From: Vineibacter terrae
GTDB lineage: Bacteria; Pseudomonadota; Alphaproteobacteria; Reyranellales; Reyranellaceae
Length of the DNA: 64,000 nucleotides
NCBI RefSeq assembly: GCF_008039615.1
Contig: NZ_VDUZ01000030.1
Span: 1 to 64,000, forward strand
Direction: 5' to 3'
The translations under genes were made by a program, and so were the position numbers. Of the stretch, positions 1-9,210 are shown in pieces. The notes under the pieces were generated by a model, which worked only from the letters and a program-made list of their open reading frames with translations, was not told the DNA's origin and searched no databases. Position 1 is the first letter of the stretch. Every line of letters starts with the position of its first letter.

Positions 1-195
1 AGCACAATATATCCATAATTGCTACTCAAAAACACCATTTACATGCCTACATACTGGACGCAAAATCGCCGCTTTTTTCAACAAAGCCAAATACTTACCT
101 GACTCTGTCAGGGGTAACTTCGGGCTAGTCAGCGCAAGCACGGTGTTGCGAGCCCTGTAGACGCTCGCCGTCAATTCTAGCGACGCATTTGAGCA
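1..195. other. AT-rich intergenic stretch without a recognisable gene
   Basis: This stretch is visibly richer in A and T than the rest of the window. Open frames crossing it have no recognisable domain, no ribosome-binding site and codon use unlike the neighbours. A small perfect hairpin (CCTGAC, loop TCT, GTCAGG) lies near 98-112. I see no gene here; it may be the flank of a gene outside the window. Confidence 0.5.
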
Positions 196-230
196 TTCAA
201 AAGAAAAGGCCGGGTCACGAGGACCCGGCC
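196..230 (-). terminator. Rho-independent terminator of the small-RNA candidate
   Basis: On the minus strand a perfect 9-bp stem (GGCCGGGTC / GACCCGGCC, plus coordinates 208-216 and 222-230) with a 5-nt loop is followed directly by TTTTCTTTT. It lies about 335 nt beyond the LysR stop, which already has its own hairpin, so it probably ends a separate transcript. Confidence 0.75.
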
Positions 231-312
231 AAGTCAAACAGGGAGGCTTCACGTCTGGGAGACGTAGGATCCGAAGATCCTTGCCCGGGGAGGCCCCGAG
301 CCCACTGCCGTT
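196..312 (-). ncRNA. Candidate structured small RNA downstream of the LysR gene (AbcR-like)
   Basis: Read on the minus strand, three small perfect hairpins follow one another: CGGGG-CCT-CCCCG (298-286), AGGATC-TTCG-GATCCT (281-266) and ACGTCT-CCC-AGACGT (265-251). They are followed by an unpaired stretch containing GCCTCCC and then a strong intrinsic terminator (230-199). Loops and linkers are rich in CTCCC/CCTCCC, the anti-Shine-Dalgarno type motif of alphaproteobacterial trans-acting sRNAs such as AbcR (alpha-r15). The gene upstream is an LsrB/VtlR-like regulator, and in Brucella and Agrobacterium that regulator controls abcR genes (recalled literature). A weak promoter-like pair (TTGTCT at 347-342, ATTGTT at 324-319) would start the RNA near 312, about 113 nt. 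The 5' end and the family assignment are inference. Confidence 0.5.
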
Positions 313-519
313 GCGCGCAACAATGCGGCGCATCAGTAGTAAGACAAAGATGGGCTTCCACATGCGTCTTTACCATGGGGAATAACTCATCACAGCCATG
401 CGGACCCCGCATTACCTTTGCGGAAATGCAGGTATGCGCAAAATTCCGGCACGACTCCGCGTCCGGCACGGGCCGTCTTTTGCATGCTTGTGCGAAACAA
501 TTGGTGCGAGCGTGACAAG

Positions 520-541
520 CTTTCCCGGCAATCCGGGAAAG
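520..541 (-). terminator. Hairpin just after the LysR gene
   Basis: A perfect inverted repeat (CTTTCCCGG, loop of 4, CCGGGAAAG) lies 25 nt beyond the LysR stop codon. No proper T-run follows (GCTTGTC), so termination may be partial and some transcripts may read into the small-RNA candidate. Confidence 0.5.
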
Positions 542-565
542 TAATCGCGCCTTGCGTCGGAGGGA

Positions 566-1456
566 TCAGAAGCGGGTCTCAGCGACCTTGCGCAGCAGGA
601 AGTCGCGAAACACGGCGATCCGCTTGGAATGACGGAGCTCTTCGGGATACGTAAAGAACACATCCGTCGTGCGGACATTCACCTCGGGCAACACCTGCAC
701 CAGTTTCGTGGACTGCCGCGCCAGATAGTCGGGCAGCGAGGCAATGCCCAGTCCATTCTCGACGGCGCGGAAGATGCCGTAGGTGTTGTTGACCCGCAGC
801 ACCACCTTGCGCGGCTTGTTGTCGGGATTGCCTGCCTGCAGCAGCCAGTTGACGTTCTGCACCGGCGCGCGGGCATCCTCGCCAAAGATGATCAGGCGGT
901 GGTTGTCGAGGTCCGAGACCTTGGTCGGCTTGCCGTACTTCTCGATGTATGCCGGAGCCGCATAGACATGGCTGTGCACCGTCATCAGGTGGCGCTGCAC
1001 CAGACCGGGTTGGCGCGGCGCGATGAAGCGCAGCGCCACGTCAGCTTCACGCATGCCCAGGTCGAGCTCGTTGTCGGACAGGATCAGGCTGACGTCGATC
1101 TCGGGATACGTGCTGATGAATTCGTGGATCTGCGCCGTCAGCCATACCGAGCCGAAGCCGATCGCGGCCGTGATCTTCAGCCGGCCCACCGGCTTGTCCT
1201 GGTTGGCGTGCAGCAGCGTCTCGGCAGTCGCCACCTTGCCGGCCATCTCGCGCGCGGTACGGTACAGCAGCTCGCCCTGCTCGGTCAGGATGAGGCCGCG
1301 CGCATGGCGGTGGAACAGCATGACACCGAGCTGCTCCTCCAACGCTCCGATCTGCCGGCTGATCGCCGACTGGCTCAGCTTGAGTTGGTCCCCTGCGTGC
1401 GTGAAGCTGCCCGCGTCTGCCACAGCGTGGAAGATGCGCAGCTTGTCCCAGTCCAT
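566..1456 (-). CDS. lsrB: LysR-family transcriptional regulator, LsrB/VtlR-like
   Basis: A LysR-type regulator of 296 residues. The N-terminal winged helix-turn-helix (about residues 1-60, MDWDKLRIFHAV then LSQSAISRQI) is followed by a LysR substrate-binding domain (about 90-290). The start was set at ATG 1456 because a GGGAGG ribosome-binding site precedes it and the family begins with this MDWDKL-type sequence; an in-frame ATG at 1498 would add 14 unlikely residues. The N-terminus and the string HRHARGLILTEQGELLYRTA closely resemble what I recall of Sinorhizobium LsrB and Brucella/Agrobacterium VtlR, regulators of envelope, redox and small-RNA genes. trxB lies immediately upstream on the same strand, as in many alphaproteobacteria. 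The symbol is by resemblance, not orthology testing. Confidence 0.85.
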   Translation of the reverse strand: MDWDKLRIFHAVADAGSFTHAGDQLKLSQSAISRQIGALEEQLGVMLFHRHARGLILTEQGELLYRTAREMAGKVATAETLLHANQDKPVGRLKITAAIGFGSVWLTAQIHEFISTYPEIDVSLILSDNELDLGMREADVALRFIAPRQPGLVQRHLMTVHSHVYAAPAYIEKYGKPTKVSDLDNHRLIIFGEDARAPVQNVNWLLQAGNPDNKPRKVVLRVNNTYGIFRAVENGLGIASLPDYLARQSTKLVQVLPEVNVRTTDVFFTYPEELRHSKRIAVFRDFLLRKVAETRF

Positions 1457-1530
1457 TTTTCCGTTTCCTCCCTGACCCGCTTCATTCGTGCTCATCACCT
1501 CACCTGTCCCGCTTGATGAGGAGGATCAAC

Positions 1531-2743
<1,213 letters not shown>

Positions 2744-3229
2744 ATGATGTCGAGCAGCCGCGTCAAATTGGACAAGATCGACCGCCGTATCCTGGCGGAT
2801 CTGCAGGAGGACGGCCGCATGACCAATGTCGATCTCGCCAAGCGGGCGGGTATCTCGGCGCCACCTTGCCTGCGTCGTGTCCGGGCGCTGGAGAAATCGG
2901 GGGTCATCCGCGGCTACCACGCCGACGTGGCGCCCGACTCGCTGGGCTACACCGTGACCGTGTTCGGGCTTGTCGGCCTGAACAGCCAGGCGGAGGCCGA
3001 CCTCAAGTCGTTCGAGGAGCTGATGGCGTCGTGGCCCAACGTCCGTGAGTGCCACATGCTGGCCGGCGAGGCCGACTTCCTGCTCAAGATCGTGGCCGAG
3101 GACTGGGATGCCTATCAGCGCTTCCTGACCACCAAGCTGACATCGGCCCCCAATGTCAGCCACGTGAAGTCGCTGATGGTGTTCCGCACCGCCAAGCACA
3201 AGCCCGGCGTGCCCATCCCGCCGGAATGA
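2744..3229 (+). CDS. lrp: Lrp/AsnC-family transcriptional regulator
   Basis: DNA-binding regulator of 161 residues. It has an N-terminal helix-turn-helix (LDKIDRRILADLQEDGRMTN, then LAKRAGISAPPCLRRVRALE) and a C-terminal RAM/AsnC ligand-binding domain (from about residue 70). Lrp-type proteins form dimers and octamers and sense amino acids. A GGGAG sequence lies 5 nt before the ATG; a second ATG follows immediately at 2747. The gene is divergent from trxB, a conserved arrangement. The subfamily resembles global Lrp more than a specific AsnC, but the effector cannot be read from the sequence. Confidence 0.93.
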   Translation: MMSSSRVKLDKIDRRILADLQEDGRMTNVDLAKRAGISAPPCLRRVRALEKSGVIRGYHADVAPDSLGYTVTVFGLVGLNSQAEADLKSFEELMASWPNVRECHMLAGEADFLLKIVAEDWDAYQRFLTTKLTSAPNVSHVKSLMVFRTAKHKPGVPIPPE

Positions 3230-3274
3230 CCGGGCGTCCCGCCTCGCGGCGGGCCCTGCCGCCGGCGCCGGTCG

Positions 3275-4069
3275 TCAACGTCCCTTGAAGGCCGGCTTGC
3301 GCTTTTCCATGAAGGCTCTGCGTCCTTCCTTGTAGTCGTCGCTGGCGAAGCAGACGTCCACCGCTTCCTGCACGCGCGCAAGGTCGCGCCGGTCGGGATC
3401 CTTCATCGCGGCGTTGATCGCCATCTTGGCCGCCTTCACGGTGAGCGGGGCATTGGCGGCGATGGTGGCGGCGTATTTGCGCACATAGGCCTCGAGCTCG
3501 GCGACCGACACGATGCGGTTCACCAGTCCCATGACCCGCGCCTCCTCGGCCGTGAACTGACGCGCCGTGTAGAAGATCTCCTTGGCAAACGATGGCCCGA
3601 CGACATCGGCCAGGCGCTTGATGCCGCCATAGGCATAGCCGAGCCCCAGCTTGGCGGCCGGCACGGCGAAGGTCGATGTGTCGCCGCAAATGCGCAGGTC
3701 GGTGGTGAGCGCGATGCCCAGGCCGCCGCCGATGCAGTAGCCGCGGATCATGGCGACCGTCGGCTTGGCGGCATTGATCAGAGCGGCGTTGGCGTGATCG
3801 CCGGCCTCGTTGTAGACTTTGATGGCATCGACCGTGCCACGCTTCTGCTCGAACTCCGAGATGTCGGCGCCGGACACGAACGCCTTGTCGCCGGCGCCCG
3901 CCAGCACGATCACGCGCACATCGGGGTCGGCCTCGTAGTCGGCGATGATCCTGGGCACGGCCAGCCACATGTCGTAGGAGACGGCGTTCAGCTTGTCGGG
4001 CTGGTTAAAGATCATCCAGCCGATACCGTCTTCCTTGCGCGCGATCATCTTTGTCGTGCCGGTATCCAT
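3275..4069 (-). CDS. Enoyl-CoA hydratase/isomerase (crotonase) family protein
   Basis: Crotonase-fold protein of 264 residues. The two oxyanion-hole segments are present (DKAFVSGADISEF near residue 65 and IRGYCIGGGLGIAL near 105). The segment normally carrying the first catalytic glutamate (PEIxLG in classical hydratases) reads PAAKLGLG, so ordinary hydratase chemistry is doubtful and another crotonase reaction is possible. The start at ATG 4069 has a perfect AGGAGG ribosome-binding site; the same frame stays open upstream inside the CaiB gene but out of its reading frame. It follows the CaiB-type transferase at 4126-5310, separated by a hairpin, so the two probably form a CoA-thioester catabolic pair. 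The substrate is unknown. Confidence 0.85.
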   Translation of the reverse strand: MDTGTTKMIARKEDGIGWMIFNQPDKLNAVSYDMWLAVPRIIADYEADPDVRVIVLAGAGDKAFVSGADISEFEQKRGTVDAIKVYNEAGDHANAALINAAKPTVAMIRGYCIGGGLGIALTTDLRICGDTSTFAVPAAKLGLGYAYGGIKRLADVVGPSFAKEIFYTARQFTAEEARVMGLVNRIVSVAELEAYVRKYAATIAANAPLTVKAAKMAINAAMKDPDRRDLARVQEAVDVCFASDDYKEGRRAFMEKRKPAFKGR

Positions 4070-4094
4070 CACTTGACCTCCTGGAGTCGTCGTT

Positions 4095-4122
4095 CCTTCT
4101 TCCCGCGCAGGCAGGGAGAAGG
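4095..4122. repeat. Palindromic hairpin between CaiB and crotonase genes
   Basis: CCTTCTTCCC and GGGAGAAGG form an imperfect hairpin in the 56-bp gap between the two co-directional genes. It resembles the CCTCTCCCGC...GCGGGAGAGG palindromes at 38697 and 39917-40046 and is probably a small dispersed repeat that could act as a transcript-processing hairpin. Confidence 0.5.
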
Positions 4123-4125
4123 GAC

Positions 4126-5310
4126 CTAAACCACCTTGCGCTTGCGCAGGTCGGCGATCCTGGCGTCGTCGTAGCCCAGGCCGCGCAGGATCGCGTCGGT
4201 ATGCTCGCCGCATTCCGGCGTCGGTCGGTCGATCACGCTGGGCGTGCGGCTGAGCCGCACCGCCTGATCCACCACGGCGACGTCGCCCTTGCTGGGGTGC
4301 CGCAGCGGCGCGGCCGCGCCGACATGCTTCACCTGCGGATCGGCGAAGACCTGATCGATGCTGTAGATCGGTCCGCAGGGCACGCTCGCCTTGTTGAGCC
4401 GCTCGATCAGCTCGGCGCTGGAATACCTGCAGCTGTAGCCGGCAATATCGGCATTGAGCTGCTTGCGGTTCTTCGAGCGGTCGGCGTCGGTCTTGTAGGC
4501 GGGGTTGTCGAAGAGCGCCCGCGCGTCCATCGCGGCGCAGAACCGCTTCCAGATATGCTGGCCCGAAGCCGCGATGTTGATATGCCCATCCTTCGTCGGG
4601 AACACGCCGGTCGGGATGCTGGTGGGATGGTCGTTGCCGGCCTGGCCGGGAACCTCCTTGCTCACCAGCCATCGCGCCGCCTGGAAGTCGAGCATCGCGA
4701 TCTGCGACTGCAGCAGCGATGTCTGCACCCACTGCCCCTCGCCCGAGGTCTCGCGCTCCAGAAGCGCGACCAGCACGCCCATGGCGGCAAAGATCCCGGC
4801 GGTCAGATCGGCGACCGGTATGCCGACGCGCACCGGCCCCTGCCCCGGCAGACCGGTGATCGACATCAGCCCGCCCATGCCCTGCGCCACCTGGTCGAAG
4901 CCCGGCAGCAGCGCGTACGGACCGTCCTGGCCGAAGCCCGAGATGCTGGCATAGACAAGCCGCTTGTTGATCTTGCGCAGCGTCTCGTAGTCGACCCCCA
5001 GGCGATGCTTCACGTCGGGCCGGTAGTTCTCGACCACCACATCGGCATCGGCCACCAGCGCCTTGAAGATCGCGACCGCATCGGGCTCCTTCAGGTTCAG
5101 CGTCATGCTGCGCTTGTTGCGATGCAGGTTCCAGAAATCCGGACCATGGCGCGGACCGCCCATGCCCTCGCCGTCCTCGGCCGACGGCGGCATCTCGATC
5201 TTGATGACATCGGCGCCCCAGTCCGCCAGCTGGCGCACGCAGGTCGGCCCGGCGCGCACGCGGGTCAGATCGAGCACCTTGAAGCGCGCCAGCGGTCCCG
5301 TTCCAGGCAT
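4126..5310 (-). CDS. CaiB/BaiF-type class III CoA-transferase
   Basis: Family III CoA-transferase of 394 residues, moving CoA between carboxylic acids through an aspartyl-CoA thioester. The N-terminal Rossmann segment (FKVLDLTRVRAGP, then LADWGADVIKIEMP) is typical, and LPGFDQVAQGMGG near residue 145 carries the expected nucleophilic aspartate. ATG 5310 was chosen because GGAGGAGACGGC precedes it and the family motif starts about ten residues later; the frame extends upstream without a good start. It is followed by a crotonase gene, suggesting activation of an acid and subsequent beta-oxidation-like steps. The acid cannot be named. Confidence 0.92.
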   Translation of the reverse strand: MPGTGPLARFKVLDLTRVRAGPTCVRQLADWGADVIKIEMPPSAEDGEGMGGPRHGPDFWNLHRNKRSMTLNLKEPDAVAIFKALVADADVVVENYRPDVKHRLGVDYETLRKINKRLVYASISGFGQDGPYALLPGFDQVAQGMGGLMSITGLPGQGPVRVGIPVADLTAGIFAAMGVLVALLERETSGEGQWVQTSLLQSQIAMLDFQAARWLVSKEVPGQAGNDHPTSIPTGVFPTKDGHINIAASGQHIWKRFCAAMDARALFDNPAYKTDADRSKNRKQLNADIAGYSCRYSSAELIERLNKASVPCGPIYSIDQVFADPQVKHVGAAAPLRHPSKGDVAVVDQAVRLSRTPSVIDRPTPECGEHTDAILRGLGYDDARIADLRKRKVV

Positions 5311-5393
5311 GCCGTCTCCTCCGAGTCGATGCCATGGTGGTAGCATTGGCGACGGGTCCTGGACGAGTCCCCTGGCACGCACGGCGGCCCAAC

Positions 5394-5420
5394 GAAAAAC
5401 GCCCGGCCGAAGCCAGGCGT
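5394..5420 (-). terminator. Rho-independent terminator downstream of greA
   Basis: On the minus strand ACGCCTGGC-TTCG-GCCGGGCGT is followed by TTTTC. The stem with a UUCG tetraloop and the U-run is classical. It lies about 80 nt beyond the greA stop. Confidence 0.85.
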
Positions 5421-5500
5421 CAACGCCGATGTCGCGCCGCCATCCCCGGACCGCGGCGCCTCACCCGCTCATGCGCGGGCCGGAGGCCACGGTCCCGTGA

Positions 5501-5977
5501 TCACTTGAAGTGGACTTGCATGATCTCGTAGCTCTTGGTGCCGCTGGGCGTCAGCACCTCGACCGTGTCGCCTACCGTCTTGCCGATCAGGGCCTTGCCC
5601 AGCGGCGCCGTGACGGAGATGCGGTGCTTGGTGAGATCGGCCTCGAACGGCCCGACGATCTGGTAGCGCACCTCCTCGTCGGTGTCCTCGTCGGCGAGCT
5701 TCACCGTGGCGCCGAACTTGATCACCTTGCCGCCCTTGAGCTTGGCGATGTCGATGACCTCGGCCCGGGCGATCACGTCCTCGATCTCGCTGATACGGCC
5801 CTCGACGAAGCCCTGGCGCTCGCGCGCCGCGGCGTATTCTGCGTTCTCCGACAGGTCGCCATGGGTGCGCGCCTCCGAGATCTGCCGAATGATGCTCGGC
5901 CGCTCGGTCGTCTTCAGGGTCTTCAGCTCGTCTTCGAGAGCCTTGAACCCGGCGGGCGTCATGGGAACCTTTTCCAT
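5501..5977 (-). CDS. greA: Transcription elongation factor GreA
   Basis: A 158-residue transcript-cleavage factor that inserts its coiled-coil into the RNA polymerase secondary channel to rescue backtracked complexes. The N-terminal coiled-coil (about 1-75) carries Asp41 and Glu44 in GDLSENAEY, the acidic tip that holds the catalytic magnesium. The C-terminal FKBP-like domain includes the [10 protein letters not shown] signature. Length and both motifs match bacterial GreA. The start at 5977 has a GGAT ribosome-binding site. A terminator hairpin lies directly upstream in the leader, and a second terminator follows the gene. Confidence 0.98.
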   Translation of the reverse strand: MEKVPMTPAGFKALEDELKTLKTTERPSIIRQISEARTHGDLSENAEYAAARERQGFVEGRISEIEDVIARAEVIDIAKLKGGKVIKFGATVKLADEDTDEEVRYQIVGPFEADLTKHRISVTAPLGKALIGKTVGDTVEVLTPSGTKSYEIMQVHFK

Positions 5978-5992
5978 TTTTCGATCCGTCGG

Positions 5993-6023
5993 AAAAAAGA
6001 AACGGCCGGCGTTGAGGGCCGGC
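5993..6023 (-). terminator. Terminator-like hairpin in the greA leader / after the EamA gene
   Basis: On the minus strand GCCGGC, loop CCTCAAC, GCCGGC is followed by CGTTTCTTTTTT. It can end the upstream EamA transcript, but its T-run stops only about 15 nt before the greA start, so it may also attenuate greA. Confidence 0.6.
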
Positions 6024-6105
6024 TCATTAGGGACACTATACCTGGATTTGGGGGCTCGGGGAACCCGCCGCAAGGGGTGCCGGCCGCCCTCTCCAGAGTT
6101 GCCGG

Positions 6106-7026
6106 CTAGGGTTTGGCCTCCGCCGTGGCGGTCCGGACCTGGGCGCGGCGCACGGCCTCGCGGTGCGAGATGTACATAGCGCTCGCGAAGATCACGGCCG
6201 CGCCGATGAAGGTCCAGGTGCTAGGCTGCTGCTGGAACAGGATAAATCCAAACAAAGTATTCCAGATCAGCGACAGGAAGCCGATCGGCTGGACGGCCGA
6301 GATCTCGGCCACCTGATACCCGTACTGCATGACCAGGTGTCCCACCGTGCCGAACAAGCCGGCCAGCAGGAACCAGCCGATATGCTCCCAGGTCGGAGTC
6401 TGCCAGAACACCGCGGCAAAAGGCGCCGCGCAAAGCACGATGAAGATATTTTGCCAGATCACGATCGTGTCGGCATCGTCGGTGCGCGCCAGAGCCTTGG
6501 CCATCAGGTTCGAGGCCGAGAACAACGGCGTCGCCGCCAGCGCCGCCAGCACGCCGATCCCGATCTCCGTGAAGCCGGGACGCACGATCAGCATGGCGCC
6601 GAGGAAGCCGACCATCACCGCCATCCAGCGCCGCAGCCGCACGTCCTCGCCCAGGAACAGCGCCGCGCCCAGGGTGATGAAGATCGGGCCGGTGAAGCCC
6701 AGCGCCGTGATGTCGGCCAGGGTGATCAGCGGCAACGCCACGAACCAGAGCTGCATGCCGCTGCTGTGCAACGCGCCGCGGATGGCGTGCAGGCCGATGC
6801 GTTGGGTGCGGAACGGCTCGACGAAGCCCTTGCGCCAGAAGATCGGCAGCAGGAACAGGCCGCCGAACAGATAGCGGCAGAACGCCATCATGTAGGAGTT
6901 CAGCTCCTGGGCCGGGAAGATCGTCGCGACATTCAGTGCCGCGAACAGCACGCCCGAGATCGCCACCAGGATGATGCCCTGCAGATTGCCAGACAGGGCT
7001 GCCCAGCGGGCCCGCAACCGCGTCAT
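6106..7026 (-). CDS. EamA/DMT-family inner-membrane transporter
   Basis: A 306-residue protein with about ten hydrophobic helices in two EamA repeats (roughly 10-145 and 155-290), the pattern of the drug/metabolite transporter superfamily. Members usually export amino acids, metabolites or dyes; the substrate is unknown here. The ATG at 7026 overlaps the stop codon of the ChaC-type gene upstream (7023-7026, ATGA), which implies translational coupling. A transporter coupled to a glutathione-degrading enzyme could handle gamma-glutamyl or cysteine-containing products, but that is speculation. Confidence 0.9.
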   Translation of the reverse strand: MTRLRARWAALSGNLQGIILVAISGVLFAALNVATIFPAQELNSYMMAFCRYLFGGLFLLPIFWRKGFVEPFRTQRIGLHAIRGALHSSGMQLWFVALPLITLADITALGFTGPIFITLGAALFLGEDVRLRRWMAVMVGFLGAMLIVRPGFTEIGIGVLAALAATPLFSASNLMAKALARTDDADTIVIWQNIFIVLCAAPFAAVFWQTPTWEHIGWFLLAGLFGTVGHLVMQYGYQVAEISAVQPIGFLSLIWNTLFGFILFQQQPSTWTFIGAAVIFASAMYISHREAVRRAQVRTATAEAKP

Positions 7027-7697
7027 CGCTTCCCGCCGCGCAGCCGCAGCACCTCGGTCTCGAGGCTGTCGATATAGGGATCGCGAACCCCCAGGTCGCG
7101 CAGCTGGTCGGCGGTCTCGAAAAGATAGGCCCGGCAGGTGCCGCGCCGGCCTTCGGCATGGGCGATGTGATCGGCCTTCCTGTCCATGTCCAGCCTGCCG
7201 CAGTACTGCGGGTGGCCCGGGTTGATGACGAAGGTCACAGCTGACAGGCGCTGGCCGCCCGGGTCCGTGACGTCGACCCAGACCGCATCGTAGATTCCAC
7301 TCAACATCTCGCGATTGAACAGGATGGAGAGCTCGGTTTCCACTTCGGAAGCCGCGACACGGTAGGCCATGCCGTCGCATACGCCGCCCTTCTCGATCGC
7401 CAGCATCAGGCCCGGCTTTTCCGGCGTGCCGCGGCCCAGCGGCGTCCAGAAGCAGAAGCTGCGGCGATAGCCTTCGAGGCGGCCCGGCCGGCGCTCCACG
7501 AAATGGAAGGCCGGGTTCCACATCAGCGAGCCGTAGGCGAACACCCAGGCATCGGTTCCGGGCTTCCAGCGGATCAGCGCCTCCGCCAGGCGCTGCTCAC
7601 GCTCGGCGCGCGACAGGAAGTAGTCGAAGCCAGCCGCCTTCGCTTCGCTGGCGATCTGGTCGACACGCTCGGGCGTCAGTTCTTCGCGTTTCAGCAC
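7023..7697 (-). CDS. ChaC-type gamma-glutamylcyclotransferase
   Basis: A 224-residue protein containing WVFAYGSLMWNPAF (about 50-63), the YGSL substrate-binding loop of gamma-glutamylcyclotransferases, and the later LMLAIEKGGVCDGMAYRV segment typical of the ChaC branch. ChaC proteins cleave glutathione to 5-oxoproline and Cys-Gly in the cytoplasm. The start is a GTG at 7697 with only a weak GGAC before it, so the first residues are uncertain. It is translationally coupled to the EamA transporter. Confidence 0.88.
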   Translation of the reverse strand: MLKREELTPERVDQIASEAKAAGFDYFLSRAEREQRLAEALIRWKPGTDAWVFAYGSLMWNPAFHFVERRPGRLEGYRRSFCFWTPLGRGTPEKPGLMLAIEKGGVCDGMAYRVAASEVETELSILFNREMLSGIYDAVWVDVTDPGGQRLSAVTFVINPGHPQYCGRLDMDRKADHIAHAEGRRGTCRAYLFETADQLRDLGVRDPYIDSLETEVLRLRGGKR

Positions 7698-7760
7698 GGT
7701 CCGCGCGGTGGCTTTTGGAGCGTCACCCCTGTTCCTTTTTCTCGTCGGCGTGCGGCCGGC

Positions 7761-8225
7761 TCAGGCGTAGGCAATCCCCATGGTCTCGGCGATGCAGGCC
7801 GGCTTGTCGGCACCCTCGCGCTCGATCGTCCATTCGTAGGTCATGCGCATGCCGTTGCCCGGCATGGGATCGGCTGCCAGCAGCTTCTGGCGCGCCCGCA
7901 GCCGGCTGCCCACGGGAACGGTGCTGGTGAAGCGCACCTTGTTGCATCCGTAGTTGATGCCGCGCGATACCTTCCTGATCTTCAGGATGTCATGCGAGAA
8001 CAGCGGGATAAGCGAAAGCGTGAGGTAGCCGTGCGCGATGGTCTTGCCATCGGGCATCTCCTTTTTCGCCTTCTCGACGTCGACATGGATCCACTGGTGG
8101 TCGCCGGTGGCATCGGCAAACAGGTTGATGCGCTCCTGCGTGATCTCGACCCAGTCGCTGACGCCGATCTCCTGGCCGACGAGCTTGGGCATATCCTGCG
8201 GGGTCTCGACTTCGCGCTTGGCCAT
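7761..8225 (-). CDS. MaoC-family dehydratase (R-specific hydratase-like)
   Basis: Single-domain hotdog-fold protein of 154 residues. The hydratase-2 motif is present (FADATGDHQWIHVDVEKA, about 37-54), with the Asp and His that act on R-3-hydroxyacyl/enoyl-CoA thioesters. The start at 8225 is supported by an AGGAGGG ribosome-binding site. It is divergent from an enoyl-CoA hydratase-family gene at 8368, suggesting a common role in fatty-acyl or polyhydroxyalkanoate-type metabolism. Confidence 0.9.
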   Translation of the reverse strand: MAKREVETPQDMPKLVGQEIGVSDWVEITQERINLFADATGDHQWIHVDVEKAKKEMPDGKTIAHGYLTLSLIPLFSHDILKIRKVSRGINYGCNKVRFTSTVPVGSRLRARQKLLAADPMPGNGMRMTYEWTIEREGADKPACIAETMGIAYA

Positions 8226-8367
8226 CCATCCCTCCTGAATCCGACGGGCGCGGCCACGCCCGGGGCCGGCCGACCCATTCTGCCCATCGCCTTGCAGATC
8301 ACAAGGCCGGCCGCCATAAATCAACGTGCATTCGCGCAATCCGCCTATACGGCTCCCGGAGGAAACC

Positions 8368-9201
8368 ATGGCATACGAGACCGTGCTGTACGATGTCGCC
8401 GACGGCATCGCCACCGTCACCCTGAACCGGCCCGACAAGCTCAACGCCTGGACGCGTCTGATGCAGGGCGACGTGAAGGACGCCATGCTGCGCGCGGCCG
8501 CCGATGAGAGCGTGCGCGCGATCGTGCTGACCGGCGCCGGCCGCGGCTTCTGCGCCGGCGCCGACATGGAGGTGCTGACGGCGGCCAGCACGGGCGCCGG
8601 CGGCCCGGTCAGCGGCGCCGTGCCCCGGCCTGCCGTCGATCCGACCGCCGCGGTCAACGCGCGCGCCGATTTCCGCATGACCCATTCGTACTTCCCGGCA
8701 ATCCCCAAGCCGATCGTCGCCGCCGTGAACGGCCCCTGCGCCGGGCTGGGGCTCGTGATCGCGCTCTACTGCGACATGCGCTTCGCCGGCCAGAGCGCGA
8801 TGTTCACCACGTCGTTCGCGCAGCGCGGGCTGATCGCCGAGCACGGGCTGTCATGGCTGCTGCCGAAGCTGATCGGCGTTCCCCATGCCGCCGACCTGCT
8901 CTACTCGGCACGCAAGGTGCGTGCGCCCGAGGCGCTGCAGCTGGGCCTGGTGCAGCGGCTGTTCCCCGACCAGGAGCTGCTCGCCCAGACGCGCGCCTAC
9001 CTGAAGACCATCGTCGAGGACGTCTCGCCCCGCTCGGTCGCCATCATGAAGCGCCAGATCTGGGAGGCGCAGTTCCAGACCCTGTCCGAGGCGACGGTGA
9101 TCGCCAATCACGAGATGGAGCAGAGCTTCGGCACGGCCGACTTCAAGGAGGGCGTGGCCCACTTCCTGGAGAAGCGCAAGGCGCGGTTCACGGGACGGTA
9201 A
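8368..9201 (+). CDS. Enoyl-CoA hydratase/isomerase family protein
   Basis: Crotonase-fold protein of 277 residues beginning MAYETVLYDVADGIATVTLNRPDKLNA. It has the oxyanion-hole segments GRGFCAGADME (near 68) and VNGPCAGLGLVIAL (near 122), followed by RGLIAEHGLSWLLPKLIG, in which the Glu before His-Gly is a likely acid/base. The C-terminus FLEKRKARFTGR is typical. The start at 8368 follows GGAGGAAACC; a longer frame from 8326 lacks a ribosome-binding site. It is divergent from the MaoC gene and convergent with the ABC permease. A large inverted repeat lies just beyond its stop. Confidence 0.92.
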   Translation: MAYETVLYDVADGIATVTLNRPDKLNAWTRLMQGDVKDAMLRAAADESVRAIVLTGAGRGFCAGADMEVLTAASTGAGGPVSGAVPRPAVDPTAAVNARADFRMTHSYFPAIPKPIVAAVNGPCAGLGLVIALYCDMRFAGQSAMFTTSFAQRGLIAEHGLSWLLPKLIGVPHAADLLYSARKVRAPEALQLGLVQRLFPDQELLAQTRAYLKTIVEDVSPRSVAIMKRQIWEAQFQTLSEATVIANHEMEQSFGTADFKEGVAHFLEKRKARFTGR

Positions 9202-9210
9202 CGGCTCGGC

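Noticed and set aside
22-363. Minus-strand open frame of 113 codons at the window start, with overlapping plus-strand frames
   Set aside because: It spans the terminator hairpin and the AT-rich region, has no ribosome-binding site or domain, and its composition changes along its length. The RNA structure explains the sequence better.
4051-5343. Long plus-strand frame of 430 codons over the CaiB gene
   Set aside because: It is antisense to a convincing CaiB/BaiF transferase and is rich in His, Arg and Gly with no domain pattern, as expected for a GC-rich shadow frame.
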